A stretch of 48,411 nucleotides of DNA from a bacterium (GCA_021799485.1 JAJZAK010000015.1:1-48411); one strand, 5' to 3'; shown: positions 39,917-48,411, counted from the stretch's first letter. Program-made: numbers and translations. The notes: a model not told the origin generated them from the sequence alone.

Positions 39917-40783
39917 ATGCTTCGACAACTGGGATTGACGGCGGTCTTGTGCTGGGCGGGTTCGGCCCTCCCGGCGCAAGCTCAGGATATGGGTGGCATG
40001 GGAATTCCAGGCATGCCTTCCGGCGTCATGCCGGGGGCCGCGGCGTCCGGTTCGAGCGGCGCTTCGGGGGGCTCGGGAGAGCAGCCCCTGATCGCCGTTT
40101 CCGCCGACGTCGTCGAGATCGATGGGCAATTTAACCAGAGCTTGGGCTTCAATTGGACGGCTATCGCGGCCAACAACGCCTCCTCGCCTGCGGGCCTCAT
40201 CGTCCCCTTCGGCGAGGGAACGAAGCCGCCGATCGGCCTTTTTAAAATCGGTGATTTCGCCAGGATGGCCGCCCTCCAAACCTCGCTCAATCTCATTGAG
40301 AGCGAGGGAAAAGGCCAGATTCTGACCAACCCCAAGGTGCTTGTGGCGTCTAACGAGATGGCCACCTTCTCCGTGGGCGCCGAAATCCCCTATCCGGCGA
40401 CCAATTTCCAGGGAGTCGGCGTCGACATGAAGAAGGTGCTTACAGAGCTCGACGTCAAACCTTCGATCGATCCCAATCATAAGAACCGCATCGGCGCGAG
40501 CTTCCAGCTGATGCTCAATAGCGCCGACTACGGACACACGGTGACGGTTGCCGGTTCCCCCGTCCCTACGATTACGACGCGCTCGATGCAGTCGTCCCTG
40601 GTCATGAAAAGCGGGGAAACGATAGTCATGGGAGGCTTCAAGCAGAGCCAATACTCGACCGCGGTCAATCGAGTTCCCTTTTTAGGGAGCATCCCCCTGC
40701 TCGGGGCGCTGTTTACATCCAAGACGGTCGTCAAGCAGGAATCCACGCTTTATATATTCCTGACCATGGAGATCGTGAGATAA
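39917..40783 (+). CDS. cpaC: Tad secretin (CpaC/RcpA), secretin domain only
   Basis: A 288-residue outer-membrane pore subunit. The signal peptide (about 1-22) is followed by a Gly/Met/Ser-rich linker (DMGGMGIPGM...), then directly the secretin domain (about 55-288): ADVVEIDGQFNQSLGFNW, ILTNPKVLV, and the C-terminal VPFLGSIPLLGALF signature. The N-terminal N0/BON-type periplasmic domains of CpaC (usually over 400 residues) are absent, so contacts with inner-membrane parts must be made differently. A 10-nt direct repeat CTTCGACAAC flanks the start (39896-39905 and 39921-39930). A weak TTGACG box is at 39865. Its stop overlaps the next start (TAATG). Confidence 0.88.
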   Translation: MLRQLGLTAVLCWAGSALPAQAQDMGGMGIPGMPSGVMPGAAASGSSGASGGSGEQPLIAVSADVVEIDGQFNQSLGFNWTAIAANNASSPAGLIVPFGEGTKPPIGLFKIGDFARMAALQTSLNLIESEGKGQILTNPKVLVASNEMATFSVGAEIPYPATNFQGVGVDMKKVLTELDVKPSIDPNHKNRIGASFQLMLNSADYGHTVTVAGSPVPTITTRSMQSSLVMKSGETIVMGGFKQSQYSTAVNRVPFLGSIPLLGALFTSKTVVKQESTLYIFLTMEIVR

Positions 40784-43209
40784 TGGCGCAGACCCCGGAC
40801 TTCCCGCCCCAAAGAAGGGTAAATATCCCGTCCGATCTCGACGCCTTGATCTCGGCGATGGCGGTTCCCAGCTCGGCGCCACCCGCCCCGCCCAAACCTG
40901 TTTCGCCGGCCGCCCCTCCTCCCGCGGGCCCGCCGCGTCCCGTTGTTTCTGGGCCTGGACCGGCGCCCAAACCAGGACCTAAAATGGGACGGGTGATCGC
41001 CCTCAGCGGTCCGAAGGAGGGCGTCGGGAAATCCGTGCTCGCGGCCAACATCGCGCTTGCCTGGGCGGGAAGCCAGCACCGCGAGGTCGTCATCATCCAG
41101 ATGGATCCCTTGGGCCGCAACGATCTCAATTTCCAGCTAGGCTTGACCCCGCCGTCCGTGGCGAGCTTCATACCGACCGTCCAGGCCAACCCCGCGGGCC
41201 TGGGCAAGCTTCTCAAGGGGCGCATTCCCATGAGCCAGTGGGGGGTCGGCCTCCTGCCGTTGGCCGGAAAGCGCGCGGAGGCTCTCGCGGTTTCGCCCCG
41301 GGTCATGGCCAAGGTCATGGGGGCTCTTTCCGAAAGCTACGATTTCCTCATCGACGTCGATCCCTACCTGCCGCTCCAGATCTTCGCGTTCGATCTCGCC
41401 GATCTCGTCATATGGACCACGTTGCCGCACCGGGCGCAGCTCGAAGCGACGTACGGGCTCTTCACGGAGCTCAAGAATCTTCATTTTCCTCTCGAGAAAT
41501 TCGAGATCGTCGTCAATCAGTCGAACCTCCCCGGCGGGCTTGTGCCGCGGGAGGTTGAGCGCTTCTTCGAGGTGATGTCGAAGCGCGTCCTGGGCTTCCT
41601 GCCGTGGGAGGACGCGCTGCTTGAATGCGCCAACACCCAGAAGGTCCTGATCGCGGAGACTCTTCAGAGCGAATGGGTGAAGGCCTTAAAGCCCGTCCTC
41701 ATGAAGATCGCGGCGACGGAGCCCGAGGCCAAGAACTGGGACGCCGTCGTGCCTCCCTCCGAGTTCGCCGAAGCCTCTAATTTCGTCTGGAAAGACAAGT
41801 CCCAGGGCCAGGCGGCGGCGCCCCAGGCGTCCGCCGTCCCTGCCGCGTCCCAAGCCGGCCCCGTCCCGCCTTTTTGGGACGACCTCAAGGGCAAGATCCA
41901 TAAGCTTGTGGTGGCCGCCTTGGAGACGGAGCGCATCCGGATCGCCGATGAGGGCGACGCGAGCGGGGAGACGCGAGCCAAGGTCATCTCGCTTATCGAG
42001 GGCTTCCTTCAGAAGGAGCCTCACCTGGCGATGTCGCGCCAGCAGCGCGAGCGCTTCGCGCAGGAGCTGGCCGACGAGATCCTCGGCCTGGGCCCCTTGG
42101 AGCAGCTCATGAGGGACTCCTCCGTCAACGAAATCATGGTGAACTCCTCCGACAAGATCTACATCGAGCAGAAGGGGAAGCTCGTGCAGCTTCCCATGCG
42201 CTTTCGCTCGGACGAGCAGGTCATCCAGGTCATCAAGCGCATCGTGGCGCCGCTCGGACGCCGCATCGACGAGTCGGTCCCGCTCGTGGACGCGCGCCTC
42301 AAGGACGGCTCCCGCGTCAACGCCATCATCGCTCCCCTGGCGGTGTCGGGGCCGTCGTTGACGATCCGCCGCTTCTCCGCCAAGCCCTTCACCCATCATC
42401 AGCTCGTCGGATTCGGCGCGGTCACGCTGGAGATGATCGAGTTCGTCAAGAACTGCGTCATCCTGCGCAAGAACATGATCATCTCGGGCGGCACCGGCAC
42501 CGGCAAGACGACGTTCCTCAACATGCTCTCGAACTTCATTCCCTCCGACGAGCGCATCATCACGGTCGAGGACACGGCCGAGCTCAAGCTCATGCAGGAG
42601 CATTGGGTCAGGCTCGAAAGCCGTCCGCCTAACATCGAGGGGAAAGGAGAGATCACGATCCGCGACCTCGTCAAGAACACCCTGCGCATGCGCCCGGACC
42701 GCATCGTGGTCGGCGAGTGCCGCGGCGCCGAGGCCCTCGACATGCTCCAGGCCATGAACACGGGTCACGAGGGTTCTCTCACCACCATCCACGCCAACTC
42801 CCCGACCGACGCCGTTTCGCGGCTCTCCGCCATGTGCCTGATGGGGGGGACGGAATTCCCCATGTCGATCCTCGTCGGCATGATCGCGAGCGCGGTCCAC
42901 GTCATCGTGCAGCTCACCCGTTTCGCGGACGGCAAGCGCCGCGTGACCTACATCGCGGAAGTCTGCGGCGCCGACGGGCTGAAGGTGAACATCAAGGAGA
43001 TATTCCTTTTCAAGCAGATCGCCGTCAACGAGCGCGGCGAGTCGATCGGCTATTTCACGGCCACGGGGAACGTCCCTGGCTTCCAAGAGGAATTCAAGTT
43101 CAAGGGTCTCAATGTCCCGCTCTCGGTCTACAAGCCCATCGACGAGGCGCAGAAGAGACGGGAGCTGCTGGGTCCGGCGGCGGCGTCCGCGCCTCCGAAG
43201 ACATCATGA
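40783..43209 (+). CDS. tadA: TadZ-TadA fusion: MinD-like localiser plus pilus ATPase
   Basis: An 808-residue protein. A Pro-rich N-terminus (1-66) is followed by a ParA/MinD-like TadZ/CpaE domain (about 68-300) with a deviant Walker A (GPKEGVGKS) and a [14 protein letters not shown] strand. An Ala/Pro linker (about 330-365) leads to a full CpaF/TadA secretion ATPase (about 370-790) with [18 protein letters not shown], Walker [10 protein letters not shown] (about 569), an Asp box, a Walker B region [20 protein letters not shown] and a His box (TTIHANSP). TadZ normally positions the machine at a pole and TadA powers it. They are usually separate genes, so covalent linkage would lock position and motor 1:1. 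No frameshift or internal start is visible at the linker. Confidence 0.9.
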   Translation: MAQTPDFPPQRRVNIPSDLDALISAMAVPSSAPPAPPKPVSPAAPPPAGPPRPVVSGPGPAPKPGPKMGRVIALSGPKEGVGKSVLAANIALAWAGSQHREVVIIQMDPLGRNDLNFQLGLTPPSVASFIPTVQANPAGLGKLLKGRIPMSQWGVGLLPLAGKRAEALAVSPRVMAKVMGALSESYDFLIDVDPYLPLQIFAFDLADLVIWTTLPHRAQLEATYGLFTELKNLHFPLEKFEIVVNQSNLPGGLVPREVERFFEVMSKRVLGFLPWEDALLECANTQKVLIAETLQSEWVKALKPVLMKIAATEPEAKNWDAVVPPSEFAEASNFVWKDKSQGQAAAPQASAVPAASQAGPVPPFWDDLKGKIHKLVVAALETERIRIADEGDASGETRAKVISLIEGFLQKEPHLAMSRQQRERFAQELADEILGLGPLEQLMRDSSVNEIMVNSSDKIYIEQKGKLVQLPMRFRSDEQVIQVIKRIVAPLGRRIDESVPLVDARLKDGSRVNAIIAPLAVSGPSLTIRRFSAKPFTHHQLVGFGAVTLEMIEFVKNCVILRKNMIISGGTGTGKTTFLNMLSNFIPSDERIITVEDTAELKLMQEHWVRLESRPPNIEGKGEITIRDLVKNTLRMRPDRIVVGECRGAEALDMLQAMNTGHEGSLTTIHANSPTDAVSRLSAMCLMGGTEFPMSILVGMIASAVHVIVQLTRFADGKRRVTYIAEVCGADGLKVNIKEIFLFKQIAVNERGESIGYFTATGNVPGFQEEFKFKGLNVPLSVYKPIDEAQKRRELLGPAAASAPPKTS

Positions 43210-44771
43210 GTCACGGCAGCTTTCGATTCGTCTTGGCCGCTTGGGCCGTCTTGGCCGCTTGGGCGCCTGTGCCGCTGCGGGCTCAGACATTTACCCCCGC
43301 CCAGGCCAACGCCCTGGTCGGCGACCCGGCAGGCTCCGAGCACCGCATCCAGCTCTTCTGGCACTACCTTAACAACGAGCGCGATCCCGCGATCCATCCG
43401 CCGAAGTGGATCACCCAGGCCTTGGGGGCGATGCTTGCGCGTCCGGTCTGGAAGGACCCGGATGAGGGGATCCTCAACGAGGCGCAGCTCTGGCAGGCGC
43501 CCGCCTCCGTCCTCTATCAGTTCTTCGAGATCACCCGAAAGACGCTGGGCCCCAAGAATGGAGGGAGCTACGTTTCTCCCTTCGACCTCATCGACGATTA
43601 CGGCGAAAATCACATGCGATTCGAGATGTCTCTCGATCGGCTTTACCGCGCGCAGCTCGACGACTCCATGGGAGGGCGGGGGCGCCCCCTGATCGCGAGC
43701 TTCCGCCTTATCGACAAGGAGATGTCAAGCCTTCTTGATGCCCTGGACAACCACAACGTGGCGGGGTACCGCCGGTCGGTGCTCGCGATCTCCGCCCTTT
43801 CCGACCAAGCCTTCACCGCTCTTGTCAACCCGCCCCGTCCCGGACTCATCGCGGCCGAGGAGGCGTCGGCCAGGGAGTCCTCCGGGCAGAGCAATGCCTC
43901 AAGGGCCATCGCGGCTTTCCTGGGCCTCTTGGGCGCCGCGCTTTTTTTCGCGGCTTTGTGGCGTTATTACGGGATTCGGGAAAAAGAGGTGGACGCCTAC
44001 TTCGACAGAAAAAGGGAGCAAGTCAGGGCCTGGGCGCGCGAGTATGAACGGTCCTTCCTTAACATCAAGGTCAACTACCTCGTAGGCGGCCCTATCTTGG
44101 CGGGCTTCGCCCTCGGGGCCATCATGTGGATCGCGGCCAACGTCTATGGATTTTTTTTCTTCGCGATCCTGGGGCTTTTCGCGGGCTTTACCCTGCCGGG
44201 CTGGCTTCTCACCCAGCTGCGGCTGCGGCGCGGCGCCGCCTGCGAGGCACAGCTCATGGACGCCATGATCCTCATGTCGAACGGCCTTAAGTCGGGCGTC
44301 GATCTGGTGCAATGCCTCGAGCTCGTCCATCGGGATCTCCACCCCCCGATCTCGGAGGAATTCGGACTATGCCTCAAGAACTACCAGCTGGGAACGCCCC
44401 TCGAGGCCGCGCTCGAAGGCATCGAGGCCCGGGTCGCGAGCCGCCTGGTGTCCTATATGATCAAGGCCATCGTCCTGCAGCGCACCGTCGGCGGCAACAT
44501 CACGCGCATCTTCGATCGCATCGTGGAGAACATCCGCGAGGAATCCAAGCTTGTCGAGAAGACAGCGGCCTTGACCTCCCAGCAACGGCTGCAAAGCTTC
44601 ATCGTCGGCATCATGCCCTGGGGCATGTTCGCGATGATGTTTTTGTTCCAGCCCAAGATGATGATGTCGTATTACTTTAGTCCTCTTGGGATCGTCACGA
44701 TCTTTGTGTGCCTGGTGTGGATCGGGATCGGCATGTGGATCATCAACCGGATGGGGGCCATCGAGCTCTGA
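43206..44771 (+). CDS. tadB: TadB platform protein with extra N-terminal periplasmic domain
   Basis: A 521-residue protein. The C-terminal half is TadB: TM helices at about 290-335, the cytoplasmic GspF domain (about 350-465; LMDAMILMSNGLKSGVDLVQ, QRTVGGNITRIFDRI) and two final TM helices. TadB is usually about 300 residues. Here it is preceded by a signal peptide (about 1-25, ending LRAQT), a roughly 200-residue extracytoplasmic domain and another TM helix (about 234-256). That domain is Trp/Asp-rich and helical-looking and is not recognised; it might contact the secretin that lacks its own periplasmic domains. ATG 43206 overlaps the previous stop (ATGA). The open frame upstream is shadow. 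Confidence 0.88.
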   Translation: MSHGSFRFVLAAWAVLAAWAPVPLRAQTFTPAQANALVGDPAGSEHRIQLFWHYLNNERDPAIHPPKWITQALGAMLARPVWKDPDEGILNEAQLWQAPASVLYQFFEITRKTLGPKNGGSYVSPFDLIDDYGENHMRFEMSLDRLYRAQLDDSMGGRGRPLIASFRLIDKEMSSLLDALDNHNVAGYRRSVLAISALSDQAFTALVNPPRPGLIAAEEASARESSGQSNASRAIAAFLGLLGAALFFAALWRYYGIREKEVDAYFDRKREQVRAWAREYERSFLNIKVNYLVGGPILAGFALGAIMWIAANVYGFFFFAILGLFAGFTLPGWLLTQLRLRRGAACEAQLMDAMILMSNGLKSGVDLVQCLELVHRDLHPPISEEFGLCLKNYQLGTPLEAALEGIEARVASRLVSYMIKAIVLQRTVGGNITRIFDRIVENIREESKLVEKTAALTSQQRLQSFIVGIMPWGMFAMMFLFQPKMMMSYYFSPLGIVTIFVCLVWIGIGMWIINRMGAIEL

Positions 44772-45736
44772 TGGCCTACGTATGGATTTTTCTGGGATTC
44801 CTGGGTTGGCTGTATGCCCACCCTTATCATCCGACGCTCGTGTTCCCGGCATGGGTCTATTATCTCCTGGCGACGGTCGTATTTGGCAGCGCCGTGGGCC
44901 TTTATACGGCGATCGAGCGCGTCGTCGCGCCCGCGGGGGAGTCCGCGACGGACGTCGCGCGGATCGCCAAGCGCGAGGCCGGCCTGGCGACGCCTTTTTC
45001 CGGGCTCGACCCCCGTCGCGGCTTGGGGGACCGCCTCGACCTTTTCCTGCTGAGGATGCTCCGTCTCGACCGAAAGCTGGAGGAGATGCATATGCTCTTG
45101 GGCCGTCCGGACAAGCCGACCCCCTTGCAGCTTCTTCACTACAAGGAGGTCGCCGGAGCTGCGGCGGGAGCGCTTCTGGCGTTGGCGTCCCACTCGATTC
45201 CCGCGACGGCGCTGGCGGCGGCCGGCGGGTTTTTTATCCCCGACTTTTTCATCAAGAACCGCGTCAAGCAGCGGCAACAGGAGATCATGCGCCAATTCCC
45301 CGCTTTTGTCGATTTGGCCGCGCTCACGATCGAGGCTGGGCTTGACTATATGACGGCCATCGAGAGAATCTTAAAGAACGCCAAGAAGAAAACCGAGCTC
45401 GAGGTCGAGCTCGGGAAGGTGGTCAGCGAAATCTCCCTCGGCTATTCGCGCCGGGACGCCCTTTCCCACTTGGCGCTCCGCACGGGTCTCCAGGAAATCC
45501 GCTCCTTTGTCGGGCTCATCGTCCAATCCGACGAGCTCGGAACGAGCCTTGTCGACCTTCTGCGCAACTATGCCGGCGATATGCGCTTTCGCAGGCTCAA
45601 CCGCGCGGAAAAACTCGCGGCCCAGGCGTCGACCAAAATGCTTTTCCCGCTCATTTTCTTCATCTTCCCGCCTGTATTCATTCTTCTTATGTCGCCGATG
45701 ATCAAGTCCTTCTTTAAAGGGGGGCTCGGATTTTGA
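44771..45736 (+). CDS. tadC: TadC platform protein
   Basis: A 321-residue inner-membrane protein: N-terminal TM helices (about 3-20 and 25-45), a central pair (about 125-160), the GspF domain (about 170-290; FPAFVDLAALTIEAGLDYMTAIERI, IVQSDELGTSLVDLL) and a C-terminal TM helix (about 297-318). It forms the platform with TadB on which pilins are pushed out by TadA. ATG 44771 shares bases with the tadB stop (TGATG). Confidence 0.92.
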   Translation: MAYVWIFLGFLGWLYAHPYHPTLVFPAWVYYLLATVVFGSAVGLYTAIERVVAPAGESATDVARIAKREAGLATPFSGLDPRRGLGDRLDLFLLRMLRLDRKLEEMHMLLGRPDKPTPLQLLHYKEVAGAAAGALLALASHSIPATALAAAGGFFIPDFFIKNRVKQRQQEIMRQFPAFVDLAALTIEAGLDYMTAIERILKNAKKKTELEVELGKVVSEISLGYSRRDALSHLALRTGLQEIRSFVGLIVQSDELGTSLVDLLRNYAGDMRFRRLNRAEKLAAQASTKMLFPLIFFIFPPVFILLMSPMIKSFFKGGLGF

Positions 45737-47085
45737 GCCCCACGCATCGTCGGATCGCGGCCGCGGCGGCGGGCATGGTCATTTGGGCAGCCGCCCCCGC
45801 CAGGTCCCGGTCTCAGGACGTCAAGCCTCCGGGCGATGCCGAGGTATTCCTGGATCTTTCCAAGGTCCAGCTGGGGCCTGTCACGAGCGCCGAGGAAAAG
45901 GATCGGTTCCTCTATACGGTCCAGCTCGAAAAGTCCCGCATGACCCGCCATATGCTGGAGATCGTCTACGAGAACGCCTTCCAGCTCTATCAGGCCGGCG
46001 ATTTCAAAGGCGCCCGGGAACTCACGAAAAAGATCCTGGACATCGACCCCAATTGGACGAGGGCCTCCATGCTCTATAGCGCCGCGACCACGCTGCAAGG
46101 CTCCCGGCGGCCGGGAGCGGCCGAGAACCGTTTCATGGACGACCGCTTCCAGGAGGGCATGGTCCTCTACCGCAACGGACAGCTCGCCCAGGCCGAGGCG
46201 AAATGGAAGCAGGCGCTGGAGCTCTCCCCCTATAATCTCAAGGTCCGCTATTGGCTGCACCGCGTCCGTCACGAGCTCGCGGGGCTGCATTTTGAGCGGG
46301 GGGAGCGCGCCTGGCGCCAGCATCGGCTCTCGGACGCGCTCGATCAATGGTATTCCGCCCTCGTGCTCGATCCCCGCTACCCCCGTCTCGTCGCCGTCAT
46401 CTCCCAGGCTGAAGCCGACCATCGCAAGGAGGTCGCCAACCATCGGCTCCAAGAGGCCCTCTCTCTTTACGGGGAGGGCAAGATCCCGGAGGCTCTGAGC
46501 CGGCTCGACGCGGTTCTCGCGCAGACTCCGGGAAATCCCCGGGTCGAGCGCCTGATGGGGGAGCTGCGCCATGAGATGGCCGACCAGCATCTTGACCAGG
46601 GACGGCGCTACTATGCTCAGCGGCGCTACGCCCAGGCGATCTCGGAGTTCAAGGTCGCCGTCAAGTACGGCTATGATCCGGGGACGGCGGATGCTCTCAT
46701 TGCCCAAGTGCTGGAGACCAAGGTCCGGGAAAAGGACGAGGCTGCGGCCGCCGCCGCGTCCCGCAAAAAACGCCAGGAACAGAAGGCCAAGAAAGAAAGC
46801 GAGAAGGCCAAGAAAGAGGAGGAGTTGAAAAAGAAGGAGCTGGAGCCCGCGAAGCCCGCGCCCGCCGTTCCCGTCGAGATCTCGACGGGCCCCGCCGTCA
46901 TCACGCCGGAGGCCAAGCGGCTGTCCCAGCAGCATTATTTCGCGGGCATCATCGCCTTTCAAAAAGGGGACTACCAGGAGGCGCGGCGACAGTGGACCAT
47001 CGCCAAGCAGTTTGACCCATCCAACTCAGATGCCCAGGCGGGCTTGGAACGCATTGACAGGATCTACTCCGAGGGCGGACCCTAA
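45733..47085 (+). CDS. TPR protein of the Tad operon (TadD-like)
   Basis: A 450-residue protein with an N-terminal signal-type segment (about 1-28, hydrophobic AAAAAGMVIWAA). TPR units follow (NAFQLYQAGDFKGARELTKKILDIDP; EGMVLYRNGQLAQAEAKWKQALELSP; WRQHRLSDALDQWYSALVLDP; and others to about 330). A highly charged Lys/Glu/Ala helix comes next (about 335-375), then one more TPR (AGIIAFQKGDYQEARRQW). TadD lipoproteins have similar TPRs, but no lipobox Cys is seen here. TTG 45733 overlaps the tadC stop (TTGA). It probably scaffolds the envelope part of the machine. Confidence 0.82.
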   Translation: MSPTHRRIAAAAAGMVIWAAAPARSRSQDVKPPGDAEVFLDLSKVQLGPVTSAEEKDRFLYTVQLEKSRMTRHMLEIVYENAFQLYQAGDFKGARELTKKILDIDPNWTRASMLYSAATTLQGSRRPGAAENRFMDDRFQEGMVLYRNGQLAQAEAKWKQALELSPYNLKVRYWLHRVRHELAGLHFERGERAWRQHRLSDALDQWYSALVLDPRYPRLVAVISQAEADHRKEVANHRLQEALSLYGEGKIPEALSRLDAVLAQTPGNPRVERLMGELRHEMADQHLDQGRRYYAQRRYAQAISEFKVAVKYGYDPGTADALIAQVLETKVREKDEAAAAAASRKKRQEQKAKKESEKAKKEEELKKKELEPAKPAPAVPVEISTGPAVITPEAKRLSQQHYFAGIIAFQKGDYQEARRQWTIAKQFDPSNSDAQAGLERIDRIYSEGGP

Positions 47086-48206
47086 TGAGGCTGACCGGCA
47101 AATGGCTCTTGTGGTACGTGGCCATCGGCGTTTACGCCGCCTTCATGGGGGGCATCTATTATTACAACCTTTTCCGCTGGTCTTACGACGAGAAGCTTAA
47201 AAAGACCACTCTCGACATGGTCCGGCTCTATACGCCTTCCCTCATCAAAGGCCTCGAGGAGAACATGGAAGTCATCACGATGCCGGAGTACGATATCGTC
47301 AGTCGCCTACAGGGCGAGAATTCGATCCTCTCCCTCATCTATTTCAACCGTTATGGCCAGATTCGCTGGGATGTCGACCCGTCGGTGATGGGCATTTCCT
47401 ACGACGAATTCGTGCAGAAATACACGCTGCCCACCGACGCGATCGCCATGGCCATCCGGACCAAATCGCCCAAGATCCGGGAAGTCCCCAACCATGCGGT
47501 TTATGACGTGGCCGTCCCGCTGACCTTTCGGGGAGAGGTGCTCGGCGTCATCGATCTCCAGGTGGATCGCTCGGGCATCGAAAAGCTCGTCGGAATGGCC
47601 ATGGAGAAATACGCCATGGGCGCCGTGGGGGTCTTGGTGCTTCTGGGCATCACGCTTTACCTGTTCCTCCATTGGTTCGTGATCAACCCGCTGCTGGCGC
47701 TGCGGGACTCGGTTGACTCGATATCCTTCAAGAACCTCGATCTCAAATATCCTCCGCGACGCGACGAGGTGGGGGATGTCGCAGGCTCCCTTACGATCCT
47801 TCTCGCGAAGGTCAAAAACGAGCTTTCGGCCGCCCATACAAGAAGCCGGGTGATCGGGGAAAACGAGAGCCGATGGTGGGGGGCGGTGCTGGGGAGCCTT
47901 CTGGGGCGTCGCGAGGGCGTCATCGTCGTCGACGAGGACAACAGCGTCCTCTACACCACACTGCCGTTGCCCGCGGGATTCACCGGCAAGGCCCACCTGC
48001 TCGACGTCATCGACTCCCGGCAGCAGGACCTGTTGCGGCTCGTCGGCCAGGCCCTGGAGCAGCCTAATCGGCTTATTGAGCTCGATACGACGTTTCGCGA
48101 TGCGCCCTGCCGGGTCCGTGCGATCTTCATCCAGCAGGAGGGGGAGGCGCGGAGAACCATCATCGTGATTGTTCCCAAGGAAACCCGCGTGGCTCGGGTG
48201 GTTTAA
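47085..48206 (+). CDS. Membrane sensor with HAMP and PAS-like domain, no output domain
   Basis: A 373-residue protein: TM1 (about 8-28), a Cache-like extracytoplasmic domain (about 30-185, including LSLIYFNRYGQIRWDVD and VAVPLTFRGEVLGVIDLQVD), TM2 (about 190-212), HAMP (about 213-265, ending RRDEVGDVAGSL) and a PAS-like domain (about 270-365, GVIVVDEDNSVLYTTLP). No kinase, methyl-accepting or cyclase domain follows. Its ATG shares bases with the preceding TAA (TAATG), so it belongs to the Tad operon. It may sense a surface or envelope signal and pass it on by protein contact. No Tad-associated family known to me matches. Confidence 0.78.
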   Translation: MRLTGKWLLWYVAIGVYAAFMGGIYYYNLFRWSYDEKLKKTTLDMVRLYTPSLIKGLEENMEVITMPEYDIVSRLQGENSILSLIYFNRYGQIRWDVDPSVMGISYDEFVQKYTLPTDAIAMAIRTKSPKIREVPNHAVYDVAVPLTFRGEVLGVIDLQVDRSGIEKLVGMAMEKYAMGAVGVLVLLGITLYLFLHWFVINPLLALRDSVDSISFKNLDLKYPPRRDEVGDVAGSLTILLAKVKNELSAAHTRSRVIGENESRWWGAVLGSLLGRREGVIVVDEDNSVLYTTLPLPAGFTGKAHLLDVIDSRQQDLLRLVGQALEQPNRLIELDTTFRDAPCRVRAIFIQQEGEARRTIIVIVPKETRVARVV

Positions 48207-48214
48207 GGACATGA

Positions 48215-48243
48215 CCCAAATCCTCAGTTAAGCCCTGAAAGTC
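48215..48243 (-). repeat. 29-nt dispersed repeat (element end), copy on minus strand
   Basis: On the minus strand it starts GACTTTCAGGGCTT and ends CTGAGGATTTGGG, matching 9426-9454 at 27 of 29 positions. It contains the TAA of the minus-strand partial ORF (48228-48230), so it is probably the end of a mobile element whose body lies beyond the right edge. Confidence 0.6.
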
Positions 48244-48410
48244 CGCGTTCTCGACGCCGCCGACCGGGGACGCGGTCGGCCAGCAGCCGCCGCTCGGGCC
48301 TCGGCCTCCTGCCTGCGTAGGTCGGCCTCCGGCACGCCCCGGCCCACGGCATCGAGAACGCTCCTTGAGACCAACGCGATCATGCGGGCAAAGTTATCCA
48401 CAGGGTGGGT
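48228..48410 (-). CDS. C-terminal fragment of an unknown ORF, cut by the window edge
   Basis: An open minus-strand frame of 60 codons entering from the right edge: PVDNFARMIALVSRSVLDAV, then an Arg/Ala/Glu-rich tail ending TFRA and stop. Its 3' end lies in a repeat that also occurs next to element remnants at 9.4 kb, which suggests a transposase or another element-borne protein. The fragment is too short to name. The gap from 48207 to 48227 has no feature. Confidence 0.45.
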   Translation of the reverse strand, partial: THPVDNFARMIALVSRSVLDAVGRGVPEADLRRQEAEARAAAAGRPRPRSAASRTRTFRA

Positions 48411-48411
48411 T

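Noticed and set aside
41686-43086. A 466-codon minus-strand ORF opposite the TadZ-TadA gene
   Set aside because: Shadow of a strongly conserved ATPase; composition dominated by Arg, Asp, His and Leu.
48394-48402. A consensus DnaA box TTATCCACA near the right edge, possible origin
   Set aside because: Single box, no AT-rich unwinding region or box cluster, and it falls inside an open frame where it encodes ordinary codons of the partial ORF.
1-48411. CRISPR arrays, phage genes, rRNA genes or restriction/defence islands
   Set aside because: No regularly spaced repeats, Cas, phage structural, rRNA or recognisable defence genes were found on either strand.

Overview
The window looks like chromosome from a GC-rich, double-membraned (Gram-negative type) bacterium. 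The evidence is outer-membrane beta-barrels (an Omp85/surface-antigen-like barrel and two PorV/UPF0164-like barrels), a Tad pilus secretin, an FtsX/EnvC-type division module and MotAB-like stator proteins. The mixture of FlgD-type Ig repeats, PorV-like barrels, Tad pili and single-copy housekeeping genes resembles Elusimicrobiota or a related uncultured lineage. This is an impression from gene content, not a phylogenetic result. High GC at third codon positions produces many long antisense shadow ORFs, which are left out.

Layout. 1-600: mobile-element debris, a small TPR-like ORF and a tRNA-Arg with the unusual anticodon GCG. 676-5367: a membrane histidine kinase facing a convergent unit of two response regulators plus a MotA/MotB-like pair. 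5375-11208: a class A penicillin-binding protein, a secreted C11 (clostripain-like) peptidase, a gene-poor stretch of palindromic repeats and element remnants (8917-9462), a YdjM-like membrane protein and a second secreted protein with a caspase-like His/Cys pattern. 11290-18406 (minus): a housekeeping cluster, tilS-uvrB-birA-greA-queG, then an outer-membrane barrel read in frame with queG and a dienelactone hydrolase. 18458-22468 (plus): trpS-scpA-scpB-glgA. 22491-27028: a promoter and structured leader, then an unknown membrane-anchored protein, ftsX, an EnvC-like degenerate LytM protein and a CtpA-type protease, together a cell-wall/division block. 27095-31410: tsaD read in frame into a PorV-like barrel with a coiled-coil tail, then a coiled-coil/TM/beta-propeller protein. 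31602-38065: a 1820-residue secreted protein (Kelch repeats, Cys-rich block, seven Ig-like WDG repeats, C-terminal sorting-like domain) coupled to a PorV-like barrel. 38138-48206: a Tad/Flp pilus operon: two prepilins, TadE, CpaB, a short secretin, a TadZ-TadA fusion, an extended TadB, TadC, a TPR protein and a HAMP-PAS sensor with no output domain. 48228-48410: the tail of a minus-strand ORF ending inside a repeat also found near 9.4 kb and at the left edge.

Several sigma70-like promoters have their -10 box only 7-11 nt before the start codon (5331, 11208, 18458, 25595, 29638, 38138, probably 676). Leaderless or nearly leaderless mRNAs therefore look common here, and the long hairpin-rich leader before the ftsX/envC block stands out. 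The candidates most worth following are the Kelch/Ig giant with its PorV-like partner, the rearranged Tad machine, the paired secreted clan-CD-like peptidases, and two housekeeping enzymes (QueG, TsaD) running in frame into outer-membrane proteins with internal signal peptides.
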